The position numbers were made by a program, and so were the translations under genes. Positions 55,875-64,000 of a stretch of DNA of 64,000 nt are shown here, piece by piece (the first letter of the stretch is position 1; every line of letters starts with the position of its first letter). Source of the stretch: BM003 sp963783695 (GTDB taxonomy: Bacteria > Pseudomonadota > Gammaproteobacteria > Steroidobacterales > BM003); NCBI GenBank assembly GCA_963783695.1, contig CAWAOM010000005.1, forward strand, positions 17,804 through 81,803, read 5' to 3'. Under the pieces are notes generated by a model that was not told where the DNA came from, searched no databases, and saw only the letters and a list, made by a program, of their open reading frames with translations.

Positions 55875-57563
55875 TCATGGGCGCGCGTCGGGATGCGCCT
55901 CGCCGTCTCCCGCGGACCCCGACTCCGCTGCGATGACTTCGGCGGCATGGCTGAGCGCTTCCAGGCGTGTCGGGAACCGATGGGTATCGTGGAGTTTGTC
56001 GAGCACGCCCATCCTGCTCATCAGCCGCGCAACGTCGGCCGTGAGCCCGGCCAGCATTACGCGCTTACCCTCCTCCGCGGCACGTTCGACGATCTCCTCC
56101 AGCGCCAGCGTCGCGCTTCCGTCCATGCGCGGCACGTCGTGCAGATCGATGATCACAACGTCGTAGGTGGCAACGATTGAAAACCGGCGTGTCATCTCTT
56201 TGGCTGCGCCGAAACTCATCAGGCCGGAGAAATGCAGCAACAACAGGCGGCCTTTGCACTGGCGAAACAACGCCGTCTCCTCCGGGCTCAGGAAAGTCGC
56301 ATGCTCCGGGTCGGACAATGCCCGGATCGACTCAATCTGCATTTCGGCAGACTCCTTGACGAATGCCAGGCTCGCGAGGATTACGCCGGTCGCGACGGCT
56401 GTGATGACATCGACGAAAACCGTCAGAAACAACACGACGAGCATCAATGCAACATCGGCCTTTGGCGCCCGGGTCATCCGCCGCAGGTAGCGCCAGTCGA
56501 TGACATCCATGCCTACCTTGATCATGATGCCCGCCAGCGCCGCATGCGGGATGAACGCGACCAGCGGACCGAGGCCGAGCACCATCGCCAGCAACACGAG
56601 GGAATGGACGATCCCCGAAAGCGGTGTGCGCCCGCCGGAGTTGACATTCGTCAGCGTACGAATCGTGGCGCCGGCGCCGGGCAGGCCGCCGGCGAATCCG
56701 GCAACCAGGTTGCCGATGCCCTGGCCGACCAACTCCTTGTCCGAATCGTGAAAGGTTCGGGTTACGTTGTCGGCGACCAGCGACGTAAGAAGGCTGTCAA
56801 TGGATCCCAGCGCCGCCAGCACCGCCGCCGACACCAGCATCTCGTTCAACTGGCCGAAGGTCACCGCTGGCCAGTGCCATTCGGGAAGACCTGCGGGGAT
56901 CCTGCCGATCGTGGTGGCATCGCCGAAACCCAGGGCGAGCACCATCGAGACAGCCAGGGCGAGCAACGGGGCGGGCAGAATCCGGCTGAAGCGCCTGGGT
57001 GTCAGAAAGCAAATGAGCAACGATACAACACCGATGATCACGGCATCCCAGTTCGGCTTCGACAATTGCTCGGGCAACACGGAAATCGCGTTGATCACGC
57101 TGGTGGGACTCGAGTACCCGAGTAGCGGCTCGAGTTGCATGATGATCAGGATGCAACCGATCCCGGTCATGAATCCGGAAATCACCGGGTAAGGCATCAG
57201 GTTGACAAACCGGCCGAGGCGCAGCATTCCGAACAGGATCTGGAAACCGCCCGCCATCATCACAACGGTAAAGGCAACCGCCGGCTCTCCGGCATACATC
57301 GTGAAAACGGAGGCCGATACGATCGTCATCGGTCCGGTCGGGCCCGATATTTGTGACGGCGTGCCGCCGAACAGGGAGGCAAAAAGCCCCACACAGATAG
57401 CGCCGTAGAGCCCCGCCACAGGCCCTGCGCCCGACGCGACGCCGAACGCAATTGCCAACGGCAGCGCCACGATGGCGGCGGTCACGCCGCCGAGGACATC
57501 GCCGCGAAAGTTTCCCCACCCAACCGCATTCAGCCTGAATCTGTGCATCGCGAAGTCCCGCAA
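55875..57563 (-). CDS. SulP-family anion transporter with STAS domain
   Basis: A 562-residue protein (a second ATG five codons on is possible). The membrane part opens GDVLGGVTAAIVALPLAIAF-GVASGAGPVAGLYGAICVG and has GTPSQISGPTGPMTIVSASV, the SulP signature, then about ten to twelve helices. The C-terminal ~120 residues form a STAS domain (LLLLHFSGLMSFGAAKEMTR, VVIIDLHDVPRMDGSATLAL). SulP proteins carry sulfate, bicarbonate or organic anions; this subgroup, with GAGATIRTLTNVNSGG-RTPLSG, resembles BicA-type or DauA-type carriers. No carbonic anhydrase or sulfur-assimilation gene is adjacent, so the anion is undecided. Confidence 0.92.
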   Translation of the reverse strand: MRDFAMHRFRLNAVGWGNFRGDVLGGVTAAIVALPLAIAFGVASGAGPVAGLYGAICVGLFASLFGGTPSQISGPTGPMTIVSASVFTMYAGEPAVAFTVVMMAGGFQILFGMLRLGRFVNLMPYPVISGFMTGIGCILIIMQLEPLLGYSSPTSVINAISVLPEQLSKPNWDAVIIGVVSLLICFLTPRRFSRILPAPLLALAVSMVLALGFGDATTIGRIPAGLPEWHWPAVTFGQLNEMLVSAAVLAALGSIDSLLTSLVADNVTRTFHDSDKELVGQGIGNLVAGFAGGLPGAGATIRTLTNVNSGGRTPLSGIVHSLVLLAMVLGLGPLVAFIPHAALAGIMIKVGMDVIDWRYLRRMTRAPKADVALMLVVLFLTVFVDVITAVATGVILASLAFVKESAEMQIESIRALSDPEHATFLSPEETALFRQCKGRLLLLHFSGLMSFGAAKEMTRRFSIVATYDVVIIDLHDVPRMDGSATLALEEIVERAAEEGKRVMLAGLTADVARLMSRMGVLDKLHDTHRFPTRLEALSHAAEVIAAESGSAGDGEAHPDARP

Positions 57564-57875
57564 GCGAAGCTGCCGATGTTCCCATTAACCGAAGGCAAAA
57601 AGATAGCGAGTGACTGCCGGCGCGAGCGCATGGCGAGATCGCGGCGCTTACCCTGCCCAGGACCCGCGCCGGGCAGCAGTTGATCTACCGGGCCTCGTAT
57701 CCGGCGATGGCCGAAGTGCGCGCCAAGCCGCGGTTCACCGCGCTTCTGCACTACTACCGACCCTCCTTCCGGGATATCTTTGGCTGGCCGTGCAGTTGCG
57801 GCCGCGAGGAGACCAGCGTTCGCTGTTGCCACAAGAGTCGTGTCCGGCCAACCCATCGCCCCGGCCCGTATTCCC
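57564..57875. other. Intergenic region with a possible gene relic
   Basis: This 312-base region lies between the SulP and amidotransferase genes. One plus-strand frame (about 57614-57790), with no start codon, encodes YPAMAEVRAKPRFTALLHYY, which recalls the C-terminal 'RADPRFPALM' segment of the TolB/TPR protein at 497-2356. It might be the tail of a lost gene; a chance match is possible. Confidence 0.35.
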
Positions 57876-59837
57876 TCAGGCCGCGGTGTTGCCGGTCGCG
57901 GATTCGTTTTCCAGCCAGGCCTGGAACATCAGCACGCTCCACAACACATCCGAGTGGTCGCGCCAGCCGCACAGGTGCTGGCGCCACAGCGTGGTGATGC
58001 CTTGCTCGTCGAGCAGGCCTCGCGAGCGGATGCGGCCGGGGTCGATCAGACTCTCCGCCCAGTCGCGTAACGGGCCCCGCAACCACTCCCCTACCGGCAC
58101 GCCAAAACCCGCCTTCGGCCGCTCCGTCAGCGCTGGCGGCACATAGCGTTGCAGCAGTTCGCGCACGACCAGCTTGCCGCCGCGTTCGCCCCATCGCAGC
58201 GCCAGCGGCAGCCGCCACGCGAACTCGACAACGCGATGATCGAGAAACGGGCTGCGAACCTCGAGGCTGACCGCCATGCTGGCACGATCTACTTTCACCA
58301 GGATGTCGTCGACCAGGTAACTGGTGAAGTCATACAACATCATTCCCTGCATCGGTTCGGCGAGGCTCACGGCCGCGGCGATATCCCCAAGCGGATAATC
58401 GATATCGTGCGCACCGGGTACCAGTGCGGCACCGCTGGCGATGCGGGCGCGCTGGCCGGAGAACAGGACTACGGGATCGCTGGTCGTCAGGCCGGCGGCG
58501 TTCCTGTCGAGGCCGGCCGCGAAATAACGCCACTTTGCCATGCTGTCGGCTCCGGGCCGCGGCTGCAGCGTTTTCCATCCGAGTTCTTCACCGCCGTGCA
58601 AAAGCCGGGCAACGCCCCGCCCCAGACCGCCCGGCAGTCCGCTCCAGCGCCGCGCATCGCGCAACGCACGCCGATAGCGCTTGTAACCGGCAAACAACTC
58701 ATCGCCACCGTCCCCGCTCAACGCCACCGTGACCCGGCCGCGGGCCAGCCGGGAAACGATGTAGGTCGGAATCTGCGACGCGTCGGCGAACGGCTCGTCA
58801 TACATCTGCGGCAGTTGCGGAATGACTTCGAGCGCGTCGTTGTGGGTTACGGTCAGCTCGGTGTGATCGGTGCCGAGATGTTCGGCGATCGCACGCGCAT
58901 GCACGGATTCGTCATAGTCCGCCTCGTCGAAACCGATCGTAAATGTCTTCACCGGGCGATCGCTCAAACGCTGCATCAGGCTGACGACCGTGGTCGAGTC
59001 GAAGCCGCCCGACAGCAGCGCGCCGAGCGGTACGTCCGAGATCATGCGGCGCTCTGTCGCATCGCATAACAGGCGCTCGAGTTCATCGGCCGCGTCCGTC
59101 ATCGATCCCTGGAACGGGTCGCGCTCCCCGCTACGCGCGACTTCGGTGGCATCCCAGTAGGCCTGGATCAGCGGCTCGCCGCCTGCGACCAGCGCCAGCG
59201 AGCACCCGGCCGGCAGCTTGCGGATTGCACGGTAGATGGAGCGCGGCCCCGGGACCCAGCTGTGCTGGAGAAAACCGGCGAGGGCATCGCGGTCGATTTC
59301 ATGCTCGAAGCCGGGATGACGGCGCAACGCTTTCAATTCGGAACCGAACAGGAAGCTGTTGCCACAGCGCCCGTAATAAAGAGGTTTCTTGCCGGCCCGG
59401 TCGCGAGCAAGGTGCAGCGTTCGCTCCTGCCGGTCCCACAAACCAAAAGCAAACATCCCCAGCAGCCGCGGCAACGTCTGCGGCAAACCCCACTGCACGA
59501 TCGCCGCAAGCAGAACTTCGGTGTCCGAGTGCCCTCGGAACACATGTCCCAGGGCGGCCAGTTCCTGCTGCAGGTCGCGGAAGTTGTAGATCTCGCCGTT
59601 GAACACGATGACGTAGCGGCGATCGGACGAGTGCATTGGCTGGCGCCCGGCAGGCGAGAGGTCCTGGATCGACAGGCGGCGGTGTCCCAGTGCGACACCC
59701 GCGCCGGCATCGGCCCATGCGTCGCCGGCATCCGGGCCGCGGTGGGTCAGCGTATCCGCCATTGCCGTGGCCAGGGACAGCAGGTGCTCCTCCGGCGAGG
59801 CTTTCGCCAAATCGATAAAGCCCGTTATCCCGCACAT
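57876..59837 (-). CDS. asnB: Asparagine synthase-type glutamine amidotransferase
   Basis: A 653-residue protein. The N-terminal glutaminase domain starts MCGITGFIDLA with Cys2 as nucleophile and has LSIQDLSPAGRQPM, FNGEIYNFRDL and GHSDTEVLLAAI. The synthetase domain has the PP-loop LGALLSGGFDSTTVVSLMQR, then VALSGDGGDELFAGYKRYRR and SLEVRSPFLDHRVVEFAWRL. In this class glutamine-derived ammonia amidates an AMP-activated carboxylate, aspartate in AsnB. Many copies sit in surface-polysaccharide loci and modify uronic acids or unknown carboxylates. Here it follows a glycosyltransferase gene by 23 bases on the same strand, which favours that role over asparagine supply. Confidence 0.9.
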   Translation of the reverse strand: MCGITGFIDLAKASPEEHLLSLATAMADTLTHRGPDAGDAWADAGAGVALGHRRLSIQDLSPAGRQPMHSSDRRYVIVFNGEIYNFRDLQQELAALGHVFRGHSDTEVLLAAIVQWGLPQTLPRLLGMFAFGLWDRQERTLHLARDRAGKKPLYYGRCGNSFLFGSELKALRRHPGFEHEIDRDALAGFLQHSWVPGPRSIYRAIRKLPAGCSLALVAGGEPLIQAYWDATEVARSGERDPFQGSMTDAADELERLLCDATERRMISDVPLGALLSGGFDSTTVVSLMQRLSDRPVKTFTIGFDEADYDESVHARAIAEHLGTDHTELTVTHNDALEVIPQLPQMYDEPFADASQIPTYIVSRLARGRVTVALSGDGGDELFAGYKRYRRALRDARRWSGLPGGLGRGVARLLHGGEELGWKTLQPRPGADSMAKWRYFAAGLDRNAAGLTTSDPVVLFSGQRARIASGAALVPGAHDIDYPLGDIAAAVSLAEPMQGMMLYDFTSYLVDDILVKVDRASMAVSLEVRSPFLDHRVVEFAWRLPLALRWGERGGKLVVRELLQRYVPPALTERPKAGFGVPVGEWLRGPLRDWAESLIDPGRIRSRGLLDEQGITTLWRQHLCGWRDHSDVLWSVLMFQAWLENESATGNTAA

Positions 59838-59860
59838 ATCGGTATGCGCCCTCGTCTCAT

Positions 59861-61136
59861 TCAGCCGGCGCGGCGGGCGGCGGCCGCCCCGAGTTCGCGG
59901 TACAGCGATACGTAGCGATCCAGCGTGACTTTCTGATCGAGATGGGTGGCAACGTAGTCGCGCCCCGCCGTGGACAGCGCCTGGCGCAGATCCGGTTCGA
60001 GCAGGATCCGCCGCAGCATGCCCGCAAGGCTCTCGGGCGAACGCTCGGCCAGCAGGAACTGTTCGCCGGCTTTGCCGGTGCTCCCGGAAATGCCGATAAA
60101 CGGCGTGCTGACCGACGGCAGGCCCACGGCCATGGCCTCCAGCAACGAATTGGGCGTACCCTCGCGTTGCGACGCCAGCACGAACAGGTCCGCCGCGCGC
60201 AAATGCGCTTCGACGTTATCGACGACGCCGGAGAAGTGAACCTGCTGCGGGCGCCCGATCTGCTCGATCTGCGCGGCAATTTTCTCGCCAAAGCTTGCGA
60301 GCTTGGGGTCGTGGGTATCGGCGCGCGGCCCGACGAACAGCAGGTGGGTGTCCCGGGAATTCCGGCAGCAGTCGTTGCCATGCCTGCAACACGAGGTCGG
60401 GGCTTTTGCGCGGCATGATCGCGCCGACCATGGCGATTACCGTGGCCGTTTCGGGAATCCCAAAGCTCGCGCGCAGACTTTCACGCGCCTGCTGCTCGGC
60501 CGCGTTACTGACTGGATGGAACCGATCCAGTCGCACGCCGTTGGGAATGTACTCGATACGCGTTGTCACCCCGATCTCGCGCAGAAAATCCTCGAGCGCA
60601 GGACTGTTGGTGACCAGCGCATCGAACTCGTTGTATACGCGCCGGTAGCCGCCCCTGCGTGTCAGCCGCTTGATGGGTTGCTGCGGCCAGGTCGGGTACT
60701 GGGAAACGGAGTACAACGCCGCCACGCCCTGCTGTTTCAGCTTGCGGATCCACGGGCTGGCGGCCGGACGCATATTGGTCAGCAACTGGGCGACTACCGG
60801 TCCCGCCGCCGGCCTCCTGCAGACCTCGAGCAGCGCCTCGTAATAGATACGGGTACGTTCCCCACCTTTGGTATCGGGCAGCCGGACGCGCTCCAGCGGC
60901 GCGCCATCCAGGGTGGCGGATGACAGCCATGCACCTGGCTCGGCGTCATACCAGCCGGCATCGAGGTCGGCCTCGCTGCGTTCTTCGAGCTGCGGTGTGC
61001 CGGTCATGATCTCGACGTCGAGACCACGCTCGAGTAAGCCGCGAATATAGCTGCGGTAACGATTCTGCGCGCCGCCATAAGTCGGATAGAAATGCGGCGA
61101 CGTCAGCCACAACCGGGTGCGGGGTTCAGTGTTCAT
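59861..61136 (-). pseudogene. Family 4 glycosyltransferase split by a single-base frameshift
   Basis: The N-terminal frame (60216-61136) has TSPHFYPTYGGAQNRYRSYI, YIPNGVRLDRFHP and TATVIAMVGAIMPRKSPDLV-LQAWQRL, then turns into nonsense (RRAARRYPRPQARKL). A second frame carries the rest, reading THLLFVGPRADTHDPKLASF, RPQQVHFSGVVDNVEAHLRA, and ADLFVLASQREGTPNSLLEA with the E-x7-E motif of GT-B enzymes. The break falls in CCCGGG at 60352-60357: removing one G gives EFPDTHLLFVG and a continuous 424-residue GT4 protein. Either the gene is inactivated or the assembly has an extra base. It likely transfers a sugar in the same pathway as the amidotransferase next to it. Confidence 0.85.
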
Positions 61137-61607
61137 GACGGGTCATGGTTCTCTGGACTGGCCGTGCGCGTTGCCGGCCCGCCGTGTTGATGCCGGGATG
61201 AATAAAGCGCTCTCCCTGGGACTGCACAGCCTAGATGGCGCGCCGGACCGGCAATGCAGAGGGCAGAGCCGTCATTCTAGCCCAGCGCCGCGGGCCATCA
61301 AACCGAGACTGGGTCTGCCCGGGGCAAAGGGACGGACGGCAATCGTTCAGTCTTTCGTTCGCGGCGTGATTTGTGACCCGGCCAGGCGACGGCATCAATC
61401 AGGGCTTCGACCAGGACATTGCGGCTTTTCGTGGTTCGATTTTGCTCGATTACACTGCATGGCACGCAGCGTTTTGCCGAACCATGATCAAGACACTAAA
61501 GACGGAACATGGCCACGGCCTTCCGCGATCCAGCGGTTGCCGGTCATCTCGACGGGTCATCACGACGCCCGGCCTGCGATCGCAACACGACTCGAACCAG
61601 CAGGCGG
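61137..61607. other. 471 bases without a convincing gene
   Basis: The region between the glycosyltransferase start and the DUF2254 stop shows only shadow frames. It should contain the glycosyltransferase promoter. No repeat or terminator was recognised. Confidence 0.5.
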
Positions 61608-62945
61608 TCACCCGCCCCCGAGCGTTTGAACAACCTCCGAGTGCCGTGCCGCGAGCCGCTCACGGTCCGCCGGATGGCCGGCTGCGTCGGAAGCGCTCTC
61701 GACGACCAGCGCCGCCTCCTGTGCCAGCGCGTCGCGGAGCGAAGCGGACGGTCCGAGCTGTGCCACCCTCTCGATCGCATCGAGGATGCGCAGTGTCACG
61801 GTGACATGGCTACGGGTCGTTTCCCGGAGCTGACCGAAGGCTGCGTTCACGATGTCGCGGTAGGTGTAGGGGCGCACGATTAACCGAATGACGCCATCGT
61901 CGTCGCGGCGCTCGGCCGACGGCAGCGATCGATCGGCGAGCAGCGCAAGGGCGTTGCCCAGCCGGTCGATGCAGTTAGTCGCCGTAAACGGGTCGTTGAT
62001 GCCCGGTGACAGCGCCCGCATCGCCACTTCCGCCAGCTGGTCCACCGCATACTCGATGTCCTGGGTCGGTGTACGTTCCGGTCCGACGACGAGCGCCTCA
62101 TTCAACCGCTCGTCAAACCCATCGGGCAAGGGTTCCTCAGAATAGACCGCGGCCACCGGACCGCCCCGGGTCACGGCGTTGCCCGGCCGAACGTCCAGCA
62201 CGATCCTGGCACTGGCCGCGGCAGCCAGGGCCATCAGCCCCTCCCCGTCGACAGCCTGGAGGTAGCCGCTGCGGTCGGCGCTCACACGCCGGACCGGATC
62301 ACCGCCCGTGCCATCGGCGCGGGCGAACCGGAGAATCTCGTCGTCGGTCGTGCACCCGCGACCCTCGCCGATGCCTTCGGGGAACACGCTTTCGAGCGCC
62401 GCTTCCAACGACCGGGCCACGTCGTCGATGATCCGGGGAGCCTGGATGAACGTAGCGACATGATGGATGAAGTACACAAGCACGGCGAAGCTCGCTACGC
62501 CGGCGAACAATCCCAGCGCCACCGAGAAAGCCGGCAGAGGCCCGCCCGTGGACTGCTCCGGAATCTGGCCCAGGACCAGCAAGGCGTAGATGAAGGTGGC
62601 GATGAACGCGCCAAGGGCGATTTGCGTAGCGCCCTGCTGCATGAAGTTCGGGAGCAGCCGCGGGCCAAACTGGCTCGAGGCGGTCGACAACGCTACGATC
62701 GTGATCGAAAACACGACGCTCGCCACCGTGATCGAGGAGGATGCGATGGTGGCCAGTAACAGCCGCGCGCCCGAAGGCCCCGACACGTAGAGCCAGTGGA
62801 ACAGGCCCCCTTCAAGTCGGGGCACCCGGCCATCGACCCAGTTCATTAGCAGCACGAGGGCGACGCTCGCGAGAGCCATCAGCAGCGGCACGAACCAGAA
62901 GCTGGTTTTCAGCGTCTCCAACAGCCGCTGCAGCCTGACCTTCAT
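61608..62945 (-). CDS. DUF2254 family predicted membrane protein
   Basis: About 445 residues from the ATG at 62943-62945 with GGGGAA 7 bases upstream; the open frame extends further but is not protein-like. Four helices in the first ~190 residues (FVPLLMALASVALVLLMNWV, LLATIASSSITVASVVFSIT, IALGAFIATFIYALLVLGQI, FSVALGLFAGVASFAVLVYF) precede a soluble C-terminal domain with FTATNCIDRLGNALALLADR and TVTLRILDAIERVAQLG. Segments ASSQFGPRLLPNFM and YFIHHVATFIQAPRI are typical of DUF2254. Function unknown; some members are near ion-transport genes. It stands alone. Confidence 0.88.
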   Translation of the reverse strand: MKVRLQRLLETLKTSFWFVPLLMALASVALVLLMNWVDGRVPRLEGGLFHWLYVSGPSGARLLLATIASSSITVASVVFSITIVALSTASSQFGPRLLPNFMQQGATQIALGAFIATFIYALLVLGQIPEQSTGGPLPAFSVALGLFAGVASFAVLVYFIHHVATFIQAPRIIDDVARSLEAALESVFPEGIGEGRGCTTDDEILRFARADGTGGDPVRRVSADRSGYLQAVDGEGLMALAAAASARIVLDVRPGNAVTRGGPVAAVYSEEPLPDGFDERLNEALVVGPERTPTQDIEYAVDQLAEVAMRALSPGINDPFTATNCIDRLGNALALLADRSLPSAERRDDDGVIRLIVRPYTYRDIVNAAFGQLRETTRSHVTVTLRILDAIERVAQLGPSASLRDALAQEAALVVESASDAAGHPADRERLAARHSEVVQTLGGG

Positions 62946-63974
62946 GGCCCATTCCCCGGCATCGCTCGACGTCACCACTATACGCGTTTGTAAACGCCTT
63001 CTCCGCGTTGGCATCAGTTCGCAGCGGAACGTCGCCATCCGTTGGCCCTTTGACACTGCGGCGGCGGAAACACCGGGCGGAAGCGAGGCGGCGGGTCCGG
63101 CGCGCAGCGAGTAATTTCGGTCCCGGCTGCCGTGACGGTGGAGAGCGGCGGCATCATTCTGTCGCAGGCGGGGGGTGATCATATGAATCCCGGGCAGGCG
63201 ATGAAATTGCACTGTCGCGTTCCGCCGGCGGCGCTTTCTAGTCGCTGCCCAGGGGCACGTTTTTTCCGACGAGGTGGAGGTGGTCGAACGGACTCGGCGT
63301 AAGTTGCAAAATGCCTGTCGCGAGCCGGCGCAGGAATTGCCAATTTGGCCCGGGCAACCCGAGATCGTCGATCTCCACCGACAAATCCTCGCCAACGATG
63401 ATGGGCTTCCCGGTCGAATACACGCGGCCAGATTAACCCGGCAACCCTCTGGCACGTCCCCGAACCTGGTGCGAATCACTGCCCGGCAACGGCGAGTTTT
63501 GCCACCGGCCGCGGGATGACACTTGCAGTAATTCAGGCCCCGGCACATTTTTTCGATCGCCGGCCAATTGTTGCCGCAACCGCGTCGCAGCGCCGCTCAG
63601 CAGGAGTAATGCTTCGTCGACATTCGGGTGAATTCGGCCGAGCGCGATGTGAATTCCGCTATAACGTCTCGATGAGCCGACCACGCTCGTCTCAACGGGC
63701 ATCGGATTCGTTATTCGCCGAAGGCCGGAATACCCTGACGACGTACAGCAAAGCACCAAGATTTGCGGGCAACTCAGGCAGTCGGGAAACAAGCCCACAC
63801 AGAGCCTCGTCTTGAAGCTGCCCCGACTGCACCGACTGTAGCAGTCAATTCAAAGGGATATATTTTCGCAGGGCCACCGGCGTCACCCCCGGCGATTCCT
63901 CTGCCGTGGGTCGGTCAATTGGGATTGTTGGGATTGTTGGGCGCCCGAAGTAAACTACTTTCCTTGACACCCGG
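62946..63974. other. About 1 kb without a convincing gene, upstream of tRNA-Gly
   Basis: This is one of the two longest gene-free stretches in the window. A 61-codon minus-strand frame from a GTG (63238-63423; SVEIDDLGLPGPNWQFLRRL) reads like protein but has no ribosome site and no family I know. A 9-bp unit TTGGGATTG occurs 2.6 times in tandem at 63919-63941, about 35 bases before the tRNA. No clear promoter for the tRNA was found. Confidence 0.5.
63919..63941. repeat. 9-bp tandem repeat (TTGGGATTG, 2.6 copies)
   Basis: Two full copies (63919-63927 and 63928-63936) and a partial third (TTGGG) run head to tail just upstream of the tRNA gene. The likely cause is replication slippage. Confidence 0.8.
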
Positions 63975-64000
63975 GCGGGTGTAGTTCAATGGTAGGACAT
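63975..64000 (+). tRNA. tRNA-Gly, 5' part (runs off right edge)
   Basis: GCGGGTG at 63975-63981 is the acceptor 5' strand of bacterial tRNA-Gly. TA and then GTTC-AATGGTA-GGAC form a D-arm whose stem pairs G-C, T-A, T-G, C-G. The anticodon lies outside the window, so UCC versus CCC cannot be decided; sequences opening GCGGGTGTAG are usual for these two glycine acceptors. Confidence 0.85.

Noticed and set aside
63238..63423. 61-codon minus-strand frame (SVEIDDLGLPGPNWQFLRRL)
   Set aside because: The composition is protein-like, but it has a GTG start with no ribosome site, an in-frame stop just upstream and no recognisable family. It is too weak to call as a gene.
63763..63984. Plus-strand frame ending IPLPWVGQLGLLGLLGARSK, recalling IPTL-type sorting tails
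   Set aside because: Its stop lies inside the tRNA-Gly gene, the hydrophobic part comes from a 9-bp tandem repeat, and there is no start context or upstream protein domain.

Overview
The window is GC-rich chromosomal DNA from a free-living Gram-negative bacterium, most likely a gammaproteobacterium. The signs are outer-membrane porin, RND efflux and AsmA-type genes, a type IV pilin, lipoproteins, and GGDEF/EAL and hybrid-kinase signalling with a tRNA-Gly at the right edge. The relatives I would check first are marine groups such as Woeseiaceae or Chromatiales, but this is an impression, not a measurement. I see no insertion sequence, integrase, phage gene, CRISPR array or rRNA.

Layout. 1-4.6 kb: the start of an AsmA-type gene running off the left edge, a membrane TolB-like/TPR protein, and a compact ECF sigma factor / anti-sigma-like / DUF4097 operon. 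4.7-11 kb: a cyclic-di-GMP signalling block with a diguanylate cyclase carrying a decayed EAL domain, facing a REC-EAL phosphodiesterase that overlaps its probable partner hybrid kinase. 11.3-16.9 kb: a lone type IV pilin-like gene, an AsmA-like protein, EcsC, a class II glutamine amidotransferase, and a rare fusion of a dicarboxylate-type symporter with a solute-binding domain. 17.2-24.4 kb: a 2-oxoglutarate oxygenase, a second large hybrid kinase, and a Baeyer-Villiger-type monooxygenase divergent from an AraC-type regulator. 24.6-36.2 kb: a substrate-binding lipoprotein paired with a GGDEF-EAL protein, an exported amidohydrolase, a ChaA-type cation/proton antiporter, a gene-free 1 kb, a HemN/HemW-like radical SAM protein and an MscS-type channel. 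36.5-45.5 kb: an RND adaptor-permease pair translationally coupled to a ClsC-like phospholipase D protein, a K+ channel, and a paralogue of the TolB/TPR protein.

46.0-54.6 kb is the most coherent metabolic unit. Five genes on the minus strand, transcribed in this order, encode glutamate decarboxylase, a very long Orn/Lys/Arg-type decarboxylase, an AspT-family amino-acid exchanger, an exported lipoprotein glutaminase and an outer-membrane porin. Together they read as a decarboxylation-antiport module: proton consumption in the cytoplasm, substrate/product exchange at the inner membrane, glutamine-to-glutamate conversion outside the cytoplasm, and entry through the porin. This combination, with AspT in place of GadC, is the best candidate for an undescribed system.

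55-64 kb: a DUF805 protein, a SulP anion transporter, an asparagine-synthase-type amidotransferase next to a family 4 glycosyltransferase split by a single-base frameshift, a DUF2254 membrane protein, about 1 kb without a convincing gene, and the first 26 bases of a tRNA-Gly.
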